Positions 1 to 5,379 of a stretch of 7,801 nucleotides of DNA are shown here, one piece after another. Origin of the DNA: CAVSUR01 sp052143655 (GTDB taxonomy: Bacteria; Actinomycetota; Actinomycetes; Streptosporangiales; Streptosporangiaceae); assembly GCA_052143655.1 (NCBI GenBank), contig JBKQSL010000008.1, forward strand, positions 1 through 7,801, read 5' to 3'. The translations under genes were made by a program, and so were the position numbers. Within the stretch, counting starts at the first letter, position 1, and the number at the start of each line of letters is the position of its first letter. The notes beneath the pieces were generated by a model. That model searched no databases and had not been told where the DNA came from. It worked only from the letters and a program-made list of their open reading frames with translations.

Positions 1-295
1 CCTCCGTCCGGGCGGTGAGCACGAATCTTTCGGCAAAAGCGTTCGCCTGGGGGCTCCGGGGCGGGATCTTCACGGCTTCGATGCCCGCGCCCGCGAGGAC
101 CGCGTCGAAGGACGAGGTGAACTGCCCGGCCCGGTCGCGGACCAGGAACCGGAAGCCCGCGGCCCGGTCACCGAGGTCCATCAGGAGGTTGCGTATCTGC
201 TGGGTGGTCCACGGCCCGTCCGGGTTGGCGGTGACCCCGAGGATGTGGATATAGCGGCTGCCGACTTCGATGACGAACAGGCAGTGCAAGCGCCG
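1..295 (-). pseudogene. Integrase-core (rve, DDE) transposase fragment
   Basis: Read on the minus strand, this frame is open from 295 to the window edge and gives a typical retroviral-type integrase core. It has a beta-strand segment (FVIEVGSRYIHILGV), then TTQQIRNLLMDLG, then the second catalytic Asp in FLVRDRAGQF, and about 34 residues later the catalytic Glu in PQANAFAERFV. This pattern is common in actinobacterial integrase/transposase proteins of the IS3/IS481 kind, which cut and join DNA ends at element termini. The N-terminal part, including the first catalytic Asp and any helix-turn-helix, is absent: recognisable similarity stops at about 295, where the plus-strand TPR remnant begins. 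The C-terminus runs off the window. No terminal repeat is visible at the junction, so a rearrangement or partial deletion is more likely than a clean insertion. The exact IS family is not certain. Confidence 0.75.
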
Positions 296-634
296 CGGTG
301 CGACCGGGTGCTGGGTCGGCTTGCGCTGGCCACCGGGGACAGCGCCACCGCCCGCCAGCACCTGGCCGCCGCCGCGGCGGTGTTCCGCGACGGCGACTAC
401 CTGACCGAACTGGCCGCTACCCTGCCCGACTGTGCCCTCGCCAGCGGCGACCCGGACACCGCCGACCGACACGCCACCGAGGCCATCACCATCGCCGCAC
501 CGCGCGGCCTGATCCCCGCCCATGCCGCCGGGCTGGCCGTCAGGGCCCGCATCCGCGCCGACCAAGCCAAAGTCACCGATCACCCGGATCTGCTTTACCA
601 GGGCCGCGACGCCGCCGACGCCGCGCTCCGGCTA
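296..634 (+). pseudogene. TPR-type protein, internal piece upstream of the IS630 insertion
   Basis: This frame reads as alanine-rich paired helices typical of tetratricopeptide-type repeats: LGRLALATGDSATARQHL, FRDGDYLTELAATL, then GDPDTADRHATEAITIAA. It resembles the C-terminal TPR tails of actinobacterial regulators and STAND-type ATPases, which act as protein-protein interaction scaffolds. The 5' end is missing because similarity stops at the junction with the integrase remnant near 295. The ATG at 245 lies inside that remnant and is not a real start. At 632-634 the frame reaches the codon CTA, which contains the TA target of the IS630 element; beyond it the frame runs into the element and stops at 647-649. 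The rest of the gene resumes at 1820. The upstream domains are lost, so the original function cannot be stated. Confidence 0.7.
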
Positions 635-1717
635 GTGTCCCGGTCCTGAGATGCGTGAGCAGTAGCGGCAGATGCGGTCGATGATCTGGTCGGCGGTCTT
701 GGTCCATCGGAAGGGCCGGGCGCCTTCGTTCCAGAGCCTGATCCACTCTTCGAGCGCGTCGGTGAGCTGGTCGACGGAGCAGAACACTCCGCGTTCGAGG
801 CAGCGCCGCTGCAGTTCGGCCAGCCATCGCTCGACCTGGTTGATCCACGACGAGTAGGTGGGGGTGAAGTGCAGCACGAACCGGGGGTGGGCCAGCAGCC
901 AGCGCTGCACCGCCGGCGCTTTGTGGGTGGAGAGGTTGTCGCAGATCACGTGGACCGCCAGGCCGGGGTTGGTCTGGCGGTCGATCTGGTCCAGGAAGTC
1001 GCGGAAGTCCACGGCCCGGTGCTGGGCGGACAGCTTGCCGATCACCTTGCCGGTGGCGATGTTCAGCGCCGCGAATAAGTCGATCGTGCCGTGCCGCACA
1101 TAGTCAAAGCTGCGCCGCTCGGGCACCCCGGGCATCATCGGCAGCACCGGGGCAGTGCGTTCCAGAGCCTGGATCTGCGGCTTCTCGTCGACGCTGAAGA
1201 CGGCCGCGTTCGCTGGCGGGGCCAGGTACAGGCCCACCACGTCGCGGATCTTGTCGATCAGCAGCGGGTCCGGGGAGATCTTGAAAGTCTCGGTCCGCCA
1301 GGGCTGGAGCCCGAATGTCCGCCAGATGCGGTGCACACTGGTCGGCGAGATGCCCACCCGGGCGGCCAGCTCCCGCTTCGACCAGTGCGTGCCGCCCTCG
1401 GGGACCTCTTCCAGGGTCCGCACCACCACCTCCTCCACCTGGGCATCGGTGATGGTGCGCGGCACCCCCGGTCGCGGCTCATCCGGCAGGCCAGCCAGCC
1501 GGTCCCGCAGGAAACGCGCCCGCCATTTCCTGACCGTGCCGCGGTCGACACGCAGCCGCGCCGCGACAGCGACAGTGCTGCCGCCCTGCGCGCAGGCCAG
1601 CACAATCCGCGCCCGCAGCGCCAGGGCCTGCGCGGTGCTGCGGCGCCTGGCCCAGTTCTCTAACGTGCGCCGCTCGTTCTCCGACAGCACCAGCGGCTCC
1701 AGCCTGGGATCTGGCAT
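632..1717 (-). CDS. IS630-family DDE transposase
   Basis: This transposase cuts and rejoins the ends of its own element. From the ATG at 1717 it has 361 residues, a full length for the family. An in-frame GTG at 1735 would add six residues, and neither start has a strong ribosome site. The N-terminal third holds two helix-turn-helix regions for binding the element ends: one around ALRARIVLACAQGGSTVAVA and VDRGTVRKWRARF, the other around RELAARVGISPTSVHRIW. The catalytic domain shows all three acidic residues, counted from the ATG: Asp177 in FSVDEKPQ, Asp260 in VICDNLSTHK and Glu296 in YSSWINQVERW. No frameshift or internal stop is seen. The last sense codon (CAC) ends at the element's outermost base, and the stop TAG is made of the duplicated TA plus one base of host DNA. 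The enzyme is likely functional. Confidence 0.95.
   Translation of the reverse strand: MPDPRLEPLVLSENERRTLENWARRRSTAQALALRARIVLACAQGGSTVAVAARLRVDRGTVRKWRARFLRDRLAGLPDEPRPGVPRTITDAQVEEVVVRTLEEVPEGGTHWSKRELAARVGISPTSVHRIWRTFGLQPWRTETFKISPDPLLIDKIRDVVGLYLAPPANAAVFSVDEKPQIQALERTAPVLPMMPGVPERRSFDYVRHGTIDLFAALNIATGKVIGKLSAQHRAVDFRDFLDQIDRQTNPGLAVHVICDNLSTHKAPAVQRWLLAHPRFVLHFTPTYSSWINQVERWLAELQRRCLERGVFCSVDQLTDALEEWIRLWNEGARPFRWTKTADQIIDRICRYCSRISGPGH
635..650 (+). repeat. IS630 left terminal inverted repeat
   Basis: This 16-base terminal repeat pairs with 1804-1819 with one mismatch at its twelfth base. The target-derived TA lies just outside at 633-634. Confidence 0.9.
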
Positions 1718-1803
1718 ATCCCCAGCAGACCGCACCCGCTGGCCAGGCGACAGCCCCCGGCCCGAGGCTGTGACACAAGACGCCTCACGTGGTGAAGGAG
1801 AAC

Positions 1804-1819
1804 CTCAAGACCGGGACAC
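1804..1819 (-). repeat. IS630 right terminal inverted repeat
   Basis: This is the partner of 635-650, with one mismatch in 16 bases. The second copy of the TA target is at 1820-1821. Confidence 0.9.
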
Positions 1820-2034
1820 TAGCCACCCGCCACCACCTGCCTTGGCACGAGCTGGACGCGCTCCGCGCGCACGCCGCCCTCGACCAGGCCGAGGGCATCG
1901 ACCGCGGCTGGACCGGCAAGGCCGGTGCCCTGTATTCCCGGCTGGTCCCGCCGGGCCTGGATCCTGACCCGCTGGCCACCGTCGAACGCCGGGTGGCCGA
2001 GCAGAAGGCCGCGGAACCCGCGGACGACCAATAA
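1820..2034 (+). pseudogene. TPR-type protein, C-terminal piece downstream of the IS630 insertion
   Basis: This is the continuation of the gene interrupted at 634. Joined through one copy of the TA, the codons run CTA-GCC-ACC, giving ALRLATRHHLPWHELDAL and continuing as RAHAALDQAEG. The protein ends with a charged tail, EQKAAEPADDQ, and a TAA at 2032-2034. The motif HHLPWHELDALRAHA is, from memory, a typical C-terminal TPR helix pair of actinobacterial STAND/TPR proteins. The frame also runs back to a GTG inside the IS630 right end at about 1789, but that extension is element sequence and probably meaningless. The stop is followed after 13 bases by the start of a membrane protein whose ribosome site GGGAG directly abuts the stop codon. 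The two genes were therefore probably translated together. Confidence 0.75.
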
Positions 2035-2047
2035 GGGAGCGCGGCTG

Positions 2048-2626
2048 ATGGCGGACTCGTGGACCAGTGTGCAGGTCGCCACCCTGGCCGTTGCGGCGCT
2101 GACCCCGCTGACCGTGCTGGGGCTGGGCATCTTCGTCAATAACGCCAGCCGCCGGATCGAGCAGGTGCAGTGGGCCAACCAGACCGTGGTCGCCCGCCGC
2201 CTGGAGATCTTCGCCGAGGTCGCGCCGCTGCTGAACCAGCTGTTCTGCTTCGCCACGTTCGTCGGCCGCTGGAAGGAGATCCAGCCCGGCCAGGCCATCG
2301 CGACCAAGCGCAAGCTGGATGAGATCATGTATGCCAACAGGGTGCTGTTCTCCGCCGAGCTGTTCACCGCCTACGAGGCGTTCATGTCCGCCCTGTTCGA
2401 CATGTACGCCACCGCCGACGCCGACGCGCCGATCCGCGCCCCGATCCACTGCAACCTCGGAGATCGCCCGAATCTGCGGTGGTGGCGGAAAAGGATGGCC
2501 GGCCTGTTCAGCCCGGACCAGGTCGCCACGCTGGCGGAGATCCGGGCTACCCACGATGCTCTGGCCGAGCGGTTCCGCGGCGAGCTGTACGTCACCCGGC
2601 AGACCCGCCCGCTGCTGACCAGCTAG
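2048..2626 (+). CDS. Hypothetical protein with one N-terminal membrane segment
   Basis: This 192-residue protein is not one I recognise. The ATG at 2048 was chosen because GGGAG (2035-2039) lies 8 bases upstream and starts right after the TAA of the TPR gene. Residues 9-31 (from QVATLAVAALTPLTVL) form one hydrophobic segment after a short polar N-terminus. A charged, helical, presumably cytoplasmic portion follows, with segments such as ASRRIEQVQWANQTVVARR and FSAELFTAYEAFMSALFDMY, and a Trp/Arg-rich stretch LRWWRKRM near residue 147. There are no catalytic motifs. The pattern of a membrane anchor plus helical bundle next to a TPR or STAND-type gene would suit a membrane-bound partner or effector, but that is inference from position alone. 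With the upstream gene broken it may be an orphan. The frame itself is intact. Confidence 0.8.
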   Translation: MADSWTSVQVATLAVAALTPLTVLGLGIFVNNASRRIEQVQWANQTVVARRLEIFAEVAPLLNQLFCFATFVGRWKEIQPGQAIATKRKLDEIMYANRVLFSAELFTAYEAFMSALFDMYATADADAPIRAPIHCNLGDRPNLRWWRKRMAGLFSPDQVATLAEIRATHDALAERFRGELYVTRQTRPLLTS

Positions 2627-2667
2627 CCAGGAACCTGATCAGCTCTTTCCCCTGCAGCTGCTCCCCG

Positions 2668-3017
2668 TCACCCGCACGCCGTAGCGGGCCTAGCTCTGCC
2701 GGGACCGCCCATCAGCACGGTCTTATGCCCGCTCAGCGGCGCGTCCAGTACCGGCTGGCGGAATACCTGGCTGACCACCGCCGCCAGTTCCTGAGCCCGC
2801 TCAGCGCCGTCCGGGCGCAGCTCCTGTGCGGTGAGATTGACGGCGACCGTGGCGGCCTGCCGCAGTGCGCGGTCCTGATCGGTGCCGAGGACTAACTGGT
2901 CAGCTTCTTGCGGCCCGCGTCGGCGAGCAGCCCGACCAGCCACGCTCCAAGGTCATTCGCGACGAACACCCTGCCAGCATCCCCGGCCGTGAGCCACTTC
3001 GCCAGTCCCGCAGTCCT
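2668..3017 (-). pseudogene. Frameshifted N-terminal remnant of a STAND/TPR-type protein
   Basis: Two minus-strand frames join here. The first (about 3017 down to 2892) reads AGLAKWLTAGDAGRVFVAND, then LGAWLVGLLADAGRKKLTS, and stops at TAG (2892-2894). The second continues at once as LVLGTDQDRALRQAATVAVN, then LTAQELRPDGAERAQELAAV, to a stop at 2668. Adding one base near 2893-2895 (agtta becoming agttta) would give a continuous KKLTSLVLGTDQ. From memory, this combined sequence resembles the N-terminal region of large actinobacterial NACHT/STAND-type TPR proteins, which cannot be confirmed here. Both ends are broken. There is no start of its own, since the stop codon of the secreted-protein gene at 3018 lies directly upstream in frame. 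Similarity fades near VLMGG, about 2700. After that another frame reads GEQLQGKELIRFLA near 2640-2680, possibly a further displaced piece. Confidence 0.55.
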
Positions 3018-3572
3018 TCAGTACCATCCGATGCCGTGCTGGGGAGAGCTGTACCAGTGCAGCGTCTGCGGGCCCCCTGAGCAGTAGAGCCGGCCGTGCT
3101 CCTTGCGGCACTTCATGCCCTTGTAGGAGGAGGCACCCAGGTGCAGGCGGGTGAACCCGGGCCGTCTGATGACCTGCCCGTTGCGGAGCCTGATCCGCAG
3201 CATGCGGGGGCGGTAGAGGTGGAGGCTGACCCGGCCGAAGGTCCACTTGCCGACGTCTTCTGCCCACAGGTAGCCGTAGCCGTAGGCATTGCGGCTGCCC
3301 CAGCGGGACCAGTGCGTGTGCTGCGTCCAGAACGAGGGGCCGACCTCAAGCTGGAGATGGGCAGGGCGGATCACCCACGACCAGCAGGACGGCGGTGAGT
3401 TCCGGTGGTAGCAGGGCTCGGGAGCGATGGTCCCGGCCGGGTCCGCCGAGCTGTAAGCATGGCCTGGTGCTGCGCGCGGAACTGTGCTGGCCTGGGCCGC
3501 AGGAGCGCTCAGCACCAGGGACAGACAGCACGTCGCCGCCACCGCGGCAGCCGTGATGATCTTCATTTTCAT
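3018..3572 (-). CDS. Secreted Trp-rich small protein, paralogue 1
   Basis: This 184-residue protein starts at ATG 3572 with a GGGGGG ribosome site six bases upstream (3579-3584). Residues 1-28 are a signal peptide (MKMKIITAAAVAATCCL, cleavage after AQA), so it should be exported by Sec. The mature part has a core of about 80 residues shared with the gene at 6117-6608: VIRPAHLQLEVGPSFW (from residue 67), HWSRWGSRNAYGYGYLW (87-103), VSLHLYRPRMLRIRLRNG (115-132) and GFTRLHLG (139-146). Aromatic and alternating hydrophobic residues suggest a small all-beta domain. Cys54, Cys63, Cys155 and Cys164 could form two disulfides. The core matches, from memory, a widespread uncharacterised actinobacterial secreted family with a WTSWG-type motif; no activity is known to me. 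It is the last gene of the cluster, separated by 154 bases from the G1-like gene, so it may have its own promoter. Confidence 0.85.
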   Translation of the reverse strand: MKMKIITAAAVAATCCLSLVLSAPAAQASTVPRAAPGHAYSSADPAGTIAPEPCYHRNSPPSCWSWVIRPAHLQLEVGPSFWTQHTHWSRWGSRNAYGYGYLWAEDVGKWTFGRVSLHLYRPRMLRIRLRNGQVIRRPGFTRLHLGASSYKGMKCRKEHGRLYCSGGPQTLHWYSSPQHGIGWY

Positions 3573-3602
3573 GGCGATCCCCCCGAATAACGCCGTAACC
3601 GA

Positions 3603-3631
3603 TCTTCACCCAGGGAGTAAGTACAGGTCAA
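3603..3631 (-). promoter_or_regulatory. Possible promoter for paralogue 1
   Basis: On the minus strand TTGACC (3626-3631) is followed, after 17 bases, by TGAAGA (3603-3608), about 30 bases upstream of the start codon. The -35 is good for a housekeeping sigma factor; the -10 is poor. The 154-base gap between the end of the G1-like gene (3727) and this start holds no other gene and no clear terminator. Confidence 0.25.
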
Positions 3632-3782
3632 GACCACCTTCGGTCCGGCGCAGCTTTATCATCCTGCCTCCGCTGTTGATCCGATCGCAGTGTGCTGCAT
3701 AGGTAATATTTCGATCCCGCCCGGCGTCAGTTCTTGCGGTGCCAGGTGACGCTGAATCCGCCGCCACTGCCGTTAAACGGGG

Positions 3783-3800
3783 ATGTCCTGGCCAGGACAT
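3783..3800. repeat. Perfect 18-bp palindrome
   Basis: ATGTCCTGGCCAGGACAT is identical to its reverse complement with no spacer. It lies inside the severed 3' piece of the G1-like gene, where it encodes part of THVLARTS. It could be a protein-binding dyad or a chance result of codon use. Confidence 0.6.
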
Positions 3801-3856
3801 GGGTGTATCCGTGCTGTGTGGTGTCGGTGATGTCGGACTTAGACACCGGGTAGCTG

Positions 3857-3867
3857 CCTAGTACGGC
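3857..3867. repeat. IS4 target-site duplication, left copy
   Basis: CCTAGTACGGC is repeated exactly at 5393-5403, directly outside the two IS4 ends. Eleven bases is typical of IS4-family insertion. Confidence 0.93.
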
Positions 3868-3911
3868 CAATGGCCTTGCTTTAAGGCCTGGCCTGGTATC
3901 GTTACCGTTTT

Positions 3912-5177
3912 GTGGCGCATGATGGTTCTGAGGGTCTGTCCCCGGACGGGTGGCTGCCGGACCGGATCACGGTCGGTGTGCTGACCAGGGTTTTCACGCC
4001 GGAGCTGGTGGACGCGGCGGTGGAGGCGGCTGGGGTCCGGGAGCGGCGCCGGCGGCTGCTGCCGGCCCGGCTGGTCATGTATTTCGTGCTGGCCCTGTGG
4101 CTGTTCCGGGGCCGGAACTGCGGCTACGGGCAGGTGATGACCAAGCTGGCCGACGGGCTGTATCACCAGCGGCGCGGCGGTGACCTGCTGGCCGGGCAGC
4201 TGGACCCGGACGGCTGGGTGGACGCGGGCGGCGGGCGGCGGTGGCGGCCGCCGAATATCTCCTCGCTGTCGCGGGGCCGCGGCAAGCTCGGCCCCGCACC
4301 GGTCCGGTTCCTGTTCGACCAGGTCACCGGCCCGTCCGGGCAAGACGGCGACCCGGGGGTGTTCTGCTGCGGGCTGCGGGTCGTCTCGATCGACGGGTCC
4401 ACGTCCGACGTGCCGGACAGCCCGGCGAACGACGGGCATTTCGGCCGCCCGTCGAACCATCTGCGGGACGGGGCGTTCCCGCAGGTCCGGTGGCTGGCAG
4501 CGGCGGAATCGGGGACCGGCAGCCTGCTCGGCGCCTCGATCGGCCCGTACCGGGACTCTGAGCAGGCCCTGGCCCGTGACCTGCTGGAAAACGGCTGTTT
4601 CGGGCCGGGGATGGTGGTGCTGGCCGACCGCAAGTTCCTGTCCTGGGCGCTGGCCCGGGAGTTCCTCGCCGCCGGCGCGCACATCCTGTGGCGCGCCTCG
4701 GCTTCGTTCACCCTCAAGCCGGTGAAAGTCCTGGAAGACGGCGCCTACCTTGCGGAACTGGCGCCTCCCCGCAAGTCCGCCGGCCCGCCGCTGACTGTCC
4801 GGGTCATCGAGTACGCCGTGCACACCACGCCCGACGGCGGCGATGAGGAGACCTCCGAGGTGTTCTGCCTGGTCACCGACCTCCTGGACCCGGAGCAGTA
4901 CCCGGCGCTGGACCTGGCGTGCTGCTACCCGGCCCGGTGGGGATGCGAGACCGTCATCGGGCACCACAAGACCGACATGGGCGAGGGCCAGCCGGTCCTG
5001 CGCAGCAAGGACCCCGCCGGGGTCGAGCAGGAAATGTGGGCCCTGTTCGCCGTCTACCAGGCGATCTGCACGATCATCGGGATCGGCGCCGCCGCGGCGG
5101 GCATACCGCCGGACAAGATCAGCTTCCCGAATGCCCTGGCCGCCGCGACAGATTCTGTCGCGGCCTTTTCCCCCTGA
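3912..5177 (+). CDS. IS4-family DDE transposase, main reading frame (frameshifted near the C-terminus)
   Basis: This enzyme moves the surrounding IS4 element by cut-and-paste. The start is taken as GTG 3912, with only a weak ribosome site. The N-terminal IS4 domain is clear (WLPDRITVGVLTRVFTPELV, then ARLVMYFVLALWLFRGRNC). The catalytic residues are Asp161 in VVSIDGSTSD, Asp239 in VVLADRKFLSW and Glu346 in the signature YPARWGCETVIGHHK, which fits the IS4 Y-(2)-R-(3)-E-(6)-K pattern (Tyr339, Arg342, Glu346, Lys353). The frame ends at 421 residues in AATDSVAAFSP, at TGA 5175-5177. The family's C-terminal segment follows in the +1 frame to 5379; if joined, the protein would have 488 residues. 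All catalytic residues precede the break, so activity depends on whether the tail is needed or is reached by frameshifting. Indel decay or sequencing error are alternatives. Confidence 0.92.
   Translation: MAHDGSEGLSPDGWLPDRITVGVLTRVFTPELVDAAVEAAGVRERRRRLLPARLVMYFVLALWLFRGRNCGYGQVMTKLADGLYHQRRGGDLLAGQLDPDGWVDAGGGRRWRPPNISSLSRGRGKLGPAPVRFLFDQVTGPSGQDGDPGVFCCGLRVVSIDGSTSDVPDSPANDGHFGRPSNHLRDGAFPQVRWLAAAESGTGSLLGASIGPYRDSEQALARDLLENGCFGPGMVVLADRKFLSWALAREFLAAGAHILWRASASFTLKPVKVLEDGAYLAELAPPRKSAGPPLTVRVIEYAVHTTPDGGDEETSEVFCLVTDLLDPEQYPALDLACCYPARWGCETVIGHHKTDMGEGQPVLRSKDPAGVEQEMWALFAVYQAICTIIGIGAAAAGIPPDKISFPNALAAATDSVAAFSP
5142..5177 (+). other. Hairpin plus possible +1 frameshift site in the IS4 transposase
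   Basis: A perfect 10-bp stem (GCCGCGACAG at 5142-5151, CTGTCGCGGC at 5155-5164) with a 3-base loop is followed at once by CTTTTCCCCC and TGA. In the zero frame the codons are TTT-TCC-CCC-TGA; one base further on they are TTT-CCC-CCT-GAG, which opens the C-terminal frame. A proline tRNA slipping from CCC to CCT at a slow TGA would be a +1 shift of the prfB/antizyme kind. The hairpin plus four T could instead act as a weak terminator. Confidence 0.4.
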
Positions 5178-5379
5178 GCAGGCCAGTCTCGCATTCGCCA
5201 CGTTCTTGCTCAAGATCCTCGCCCCGGGCACCCTCGTCCGCGACCGCCCCGACCGGGCCAGCCCCCGCAAGACCAGGAAATCCGGCGACTTCCCCGCCCA
5301 CCAGCCCGGCGAGCCCAGCGTGACCAACGTCACCCGCAAAATCGAGTTCCACCTGCTCAGCCCCTACTTAACGGCTTAA
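5178..5379 (+). pseudogene. IS4 transposase C-terminal segment in the +1 frame
   Basis: After the shift the frame reads FPPEQASLAFATFLLKI, then LAPGTLVRDRPDRASPRKTR, and ends HLLSPYLTA at TAA 5377-5379. It is the usual tail of this transposase family, including the basic PRKTRK region and the polar end. It has no start or ribosome site of its own. It is expressed only if the ribosome shifts frame at about 5166-5175, or if the apparent extra T in TTTT is an error. The stop lies within the right inverted repeat of the element. Confidence 0.75.

Larger units (their letters stand above)
635..1819 (-). mobile_element. Complete IS630-family insertion sequence (1185 bp)
   Basis: The element is bounded by imperfect inverted repeats, 15 of the first 16 bases matching. 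The left end reads GTGTCCCGGTCCTGAG and the right end, on the other strand, GTGTCCCGGTCTTGAG. A TA dinucleotide lies immediately outside each end (633-634 and 1820-1821), as expected for IS630/Tc1-type elements, which insert at TA and duplicate it. One transposase gene fills the element. Joining the flanks with a single TA gives a continuous TPR reading frame, so the ends are assigned with high confidence. The element looks intact and could be mobile. Confidence 0.93.
3727..3867 (-). pseudogene. C-terminal piece of the G1-peptidase-like gene, cut off by IS4
   Basis: On the minus strand this frame continues the gene at 5393-6093 after virtual removal of the IS4 element and one target copy. The junction reads AVLGSYPVSKSDITDTTQHG, and the piece ends GFSVTWHRKN with TGA at 3727-3729. 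The ending, a Gly/Ser-rich turn followed by FSVTWH, is the usual last beta-strand of bacterial G1 (eqolisin-type) domains. The piece supplies about 42 residues and has no start or ribosome site of its own, so it is probably not translated. It contains the 18-base palindrome at 3783-3800. Confidence 0.85.

Noticed and set aside
245..649. Complete small gene from ATG 245 to TGA 649
   Set aside because: The start lies in the integrase remnant and the last codons lie in IS630. Only 296-634 is real TPR coding sequence.
1155..1967. Plus-strand open frame of 270 codons
   Set aside because: It runs antisense to the IS630 transposase and through the element end; its composition is that of a GC-rich shadow frame.
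1805..2554. Minus-strand open frame of 249 codons
   Set aside because: It lies opposite the TPR tail and the membrane protein, which have a ribosome site and sensible composition. The antisense frame has neither.
5142..5170. Intrinsic terminator (hairpin plus T run)
   Set aside because: It lies inside the transposase coding region with only four T followed by five C. A role in frameshifting or chance is at least as likely.
3858..5339. Minus-strand open frame of 493 codons
   Set aside because: It lies opposite the IS4 transposase, whose DDE and YREK motifs are clear. The antisense product is Arg/Pro/Gly/Gln-rich with no recognisable domain, a normal effect of high-GC coding.
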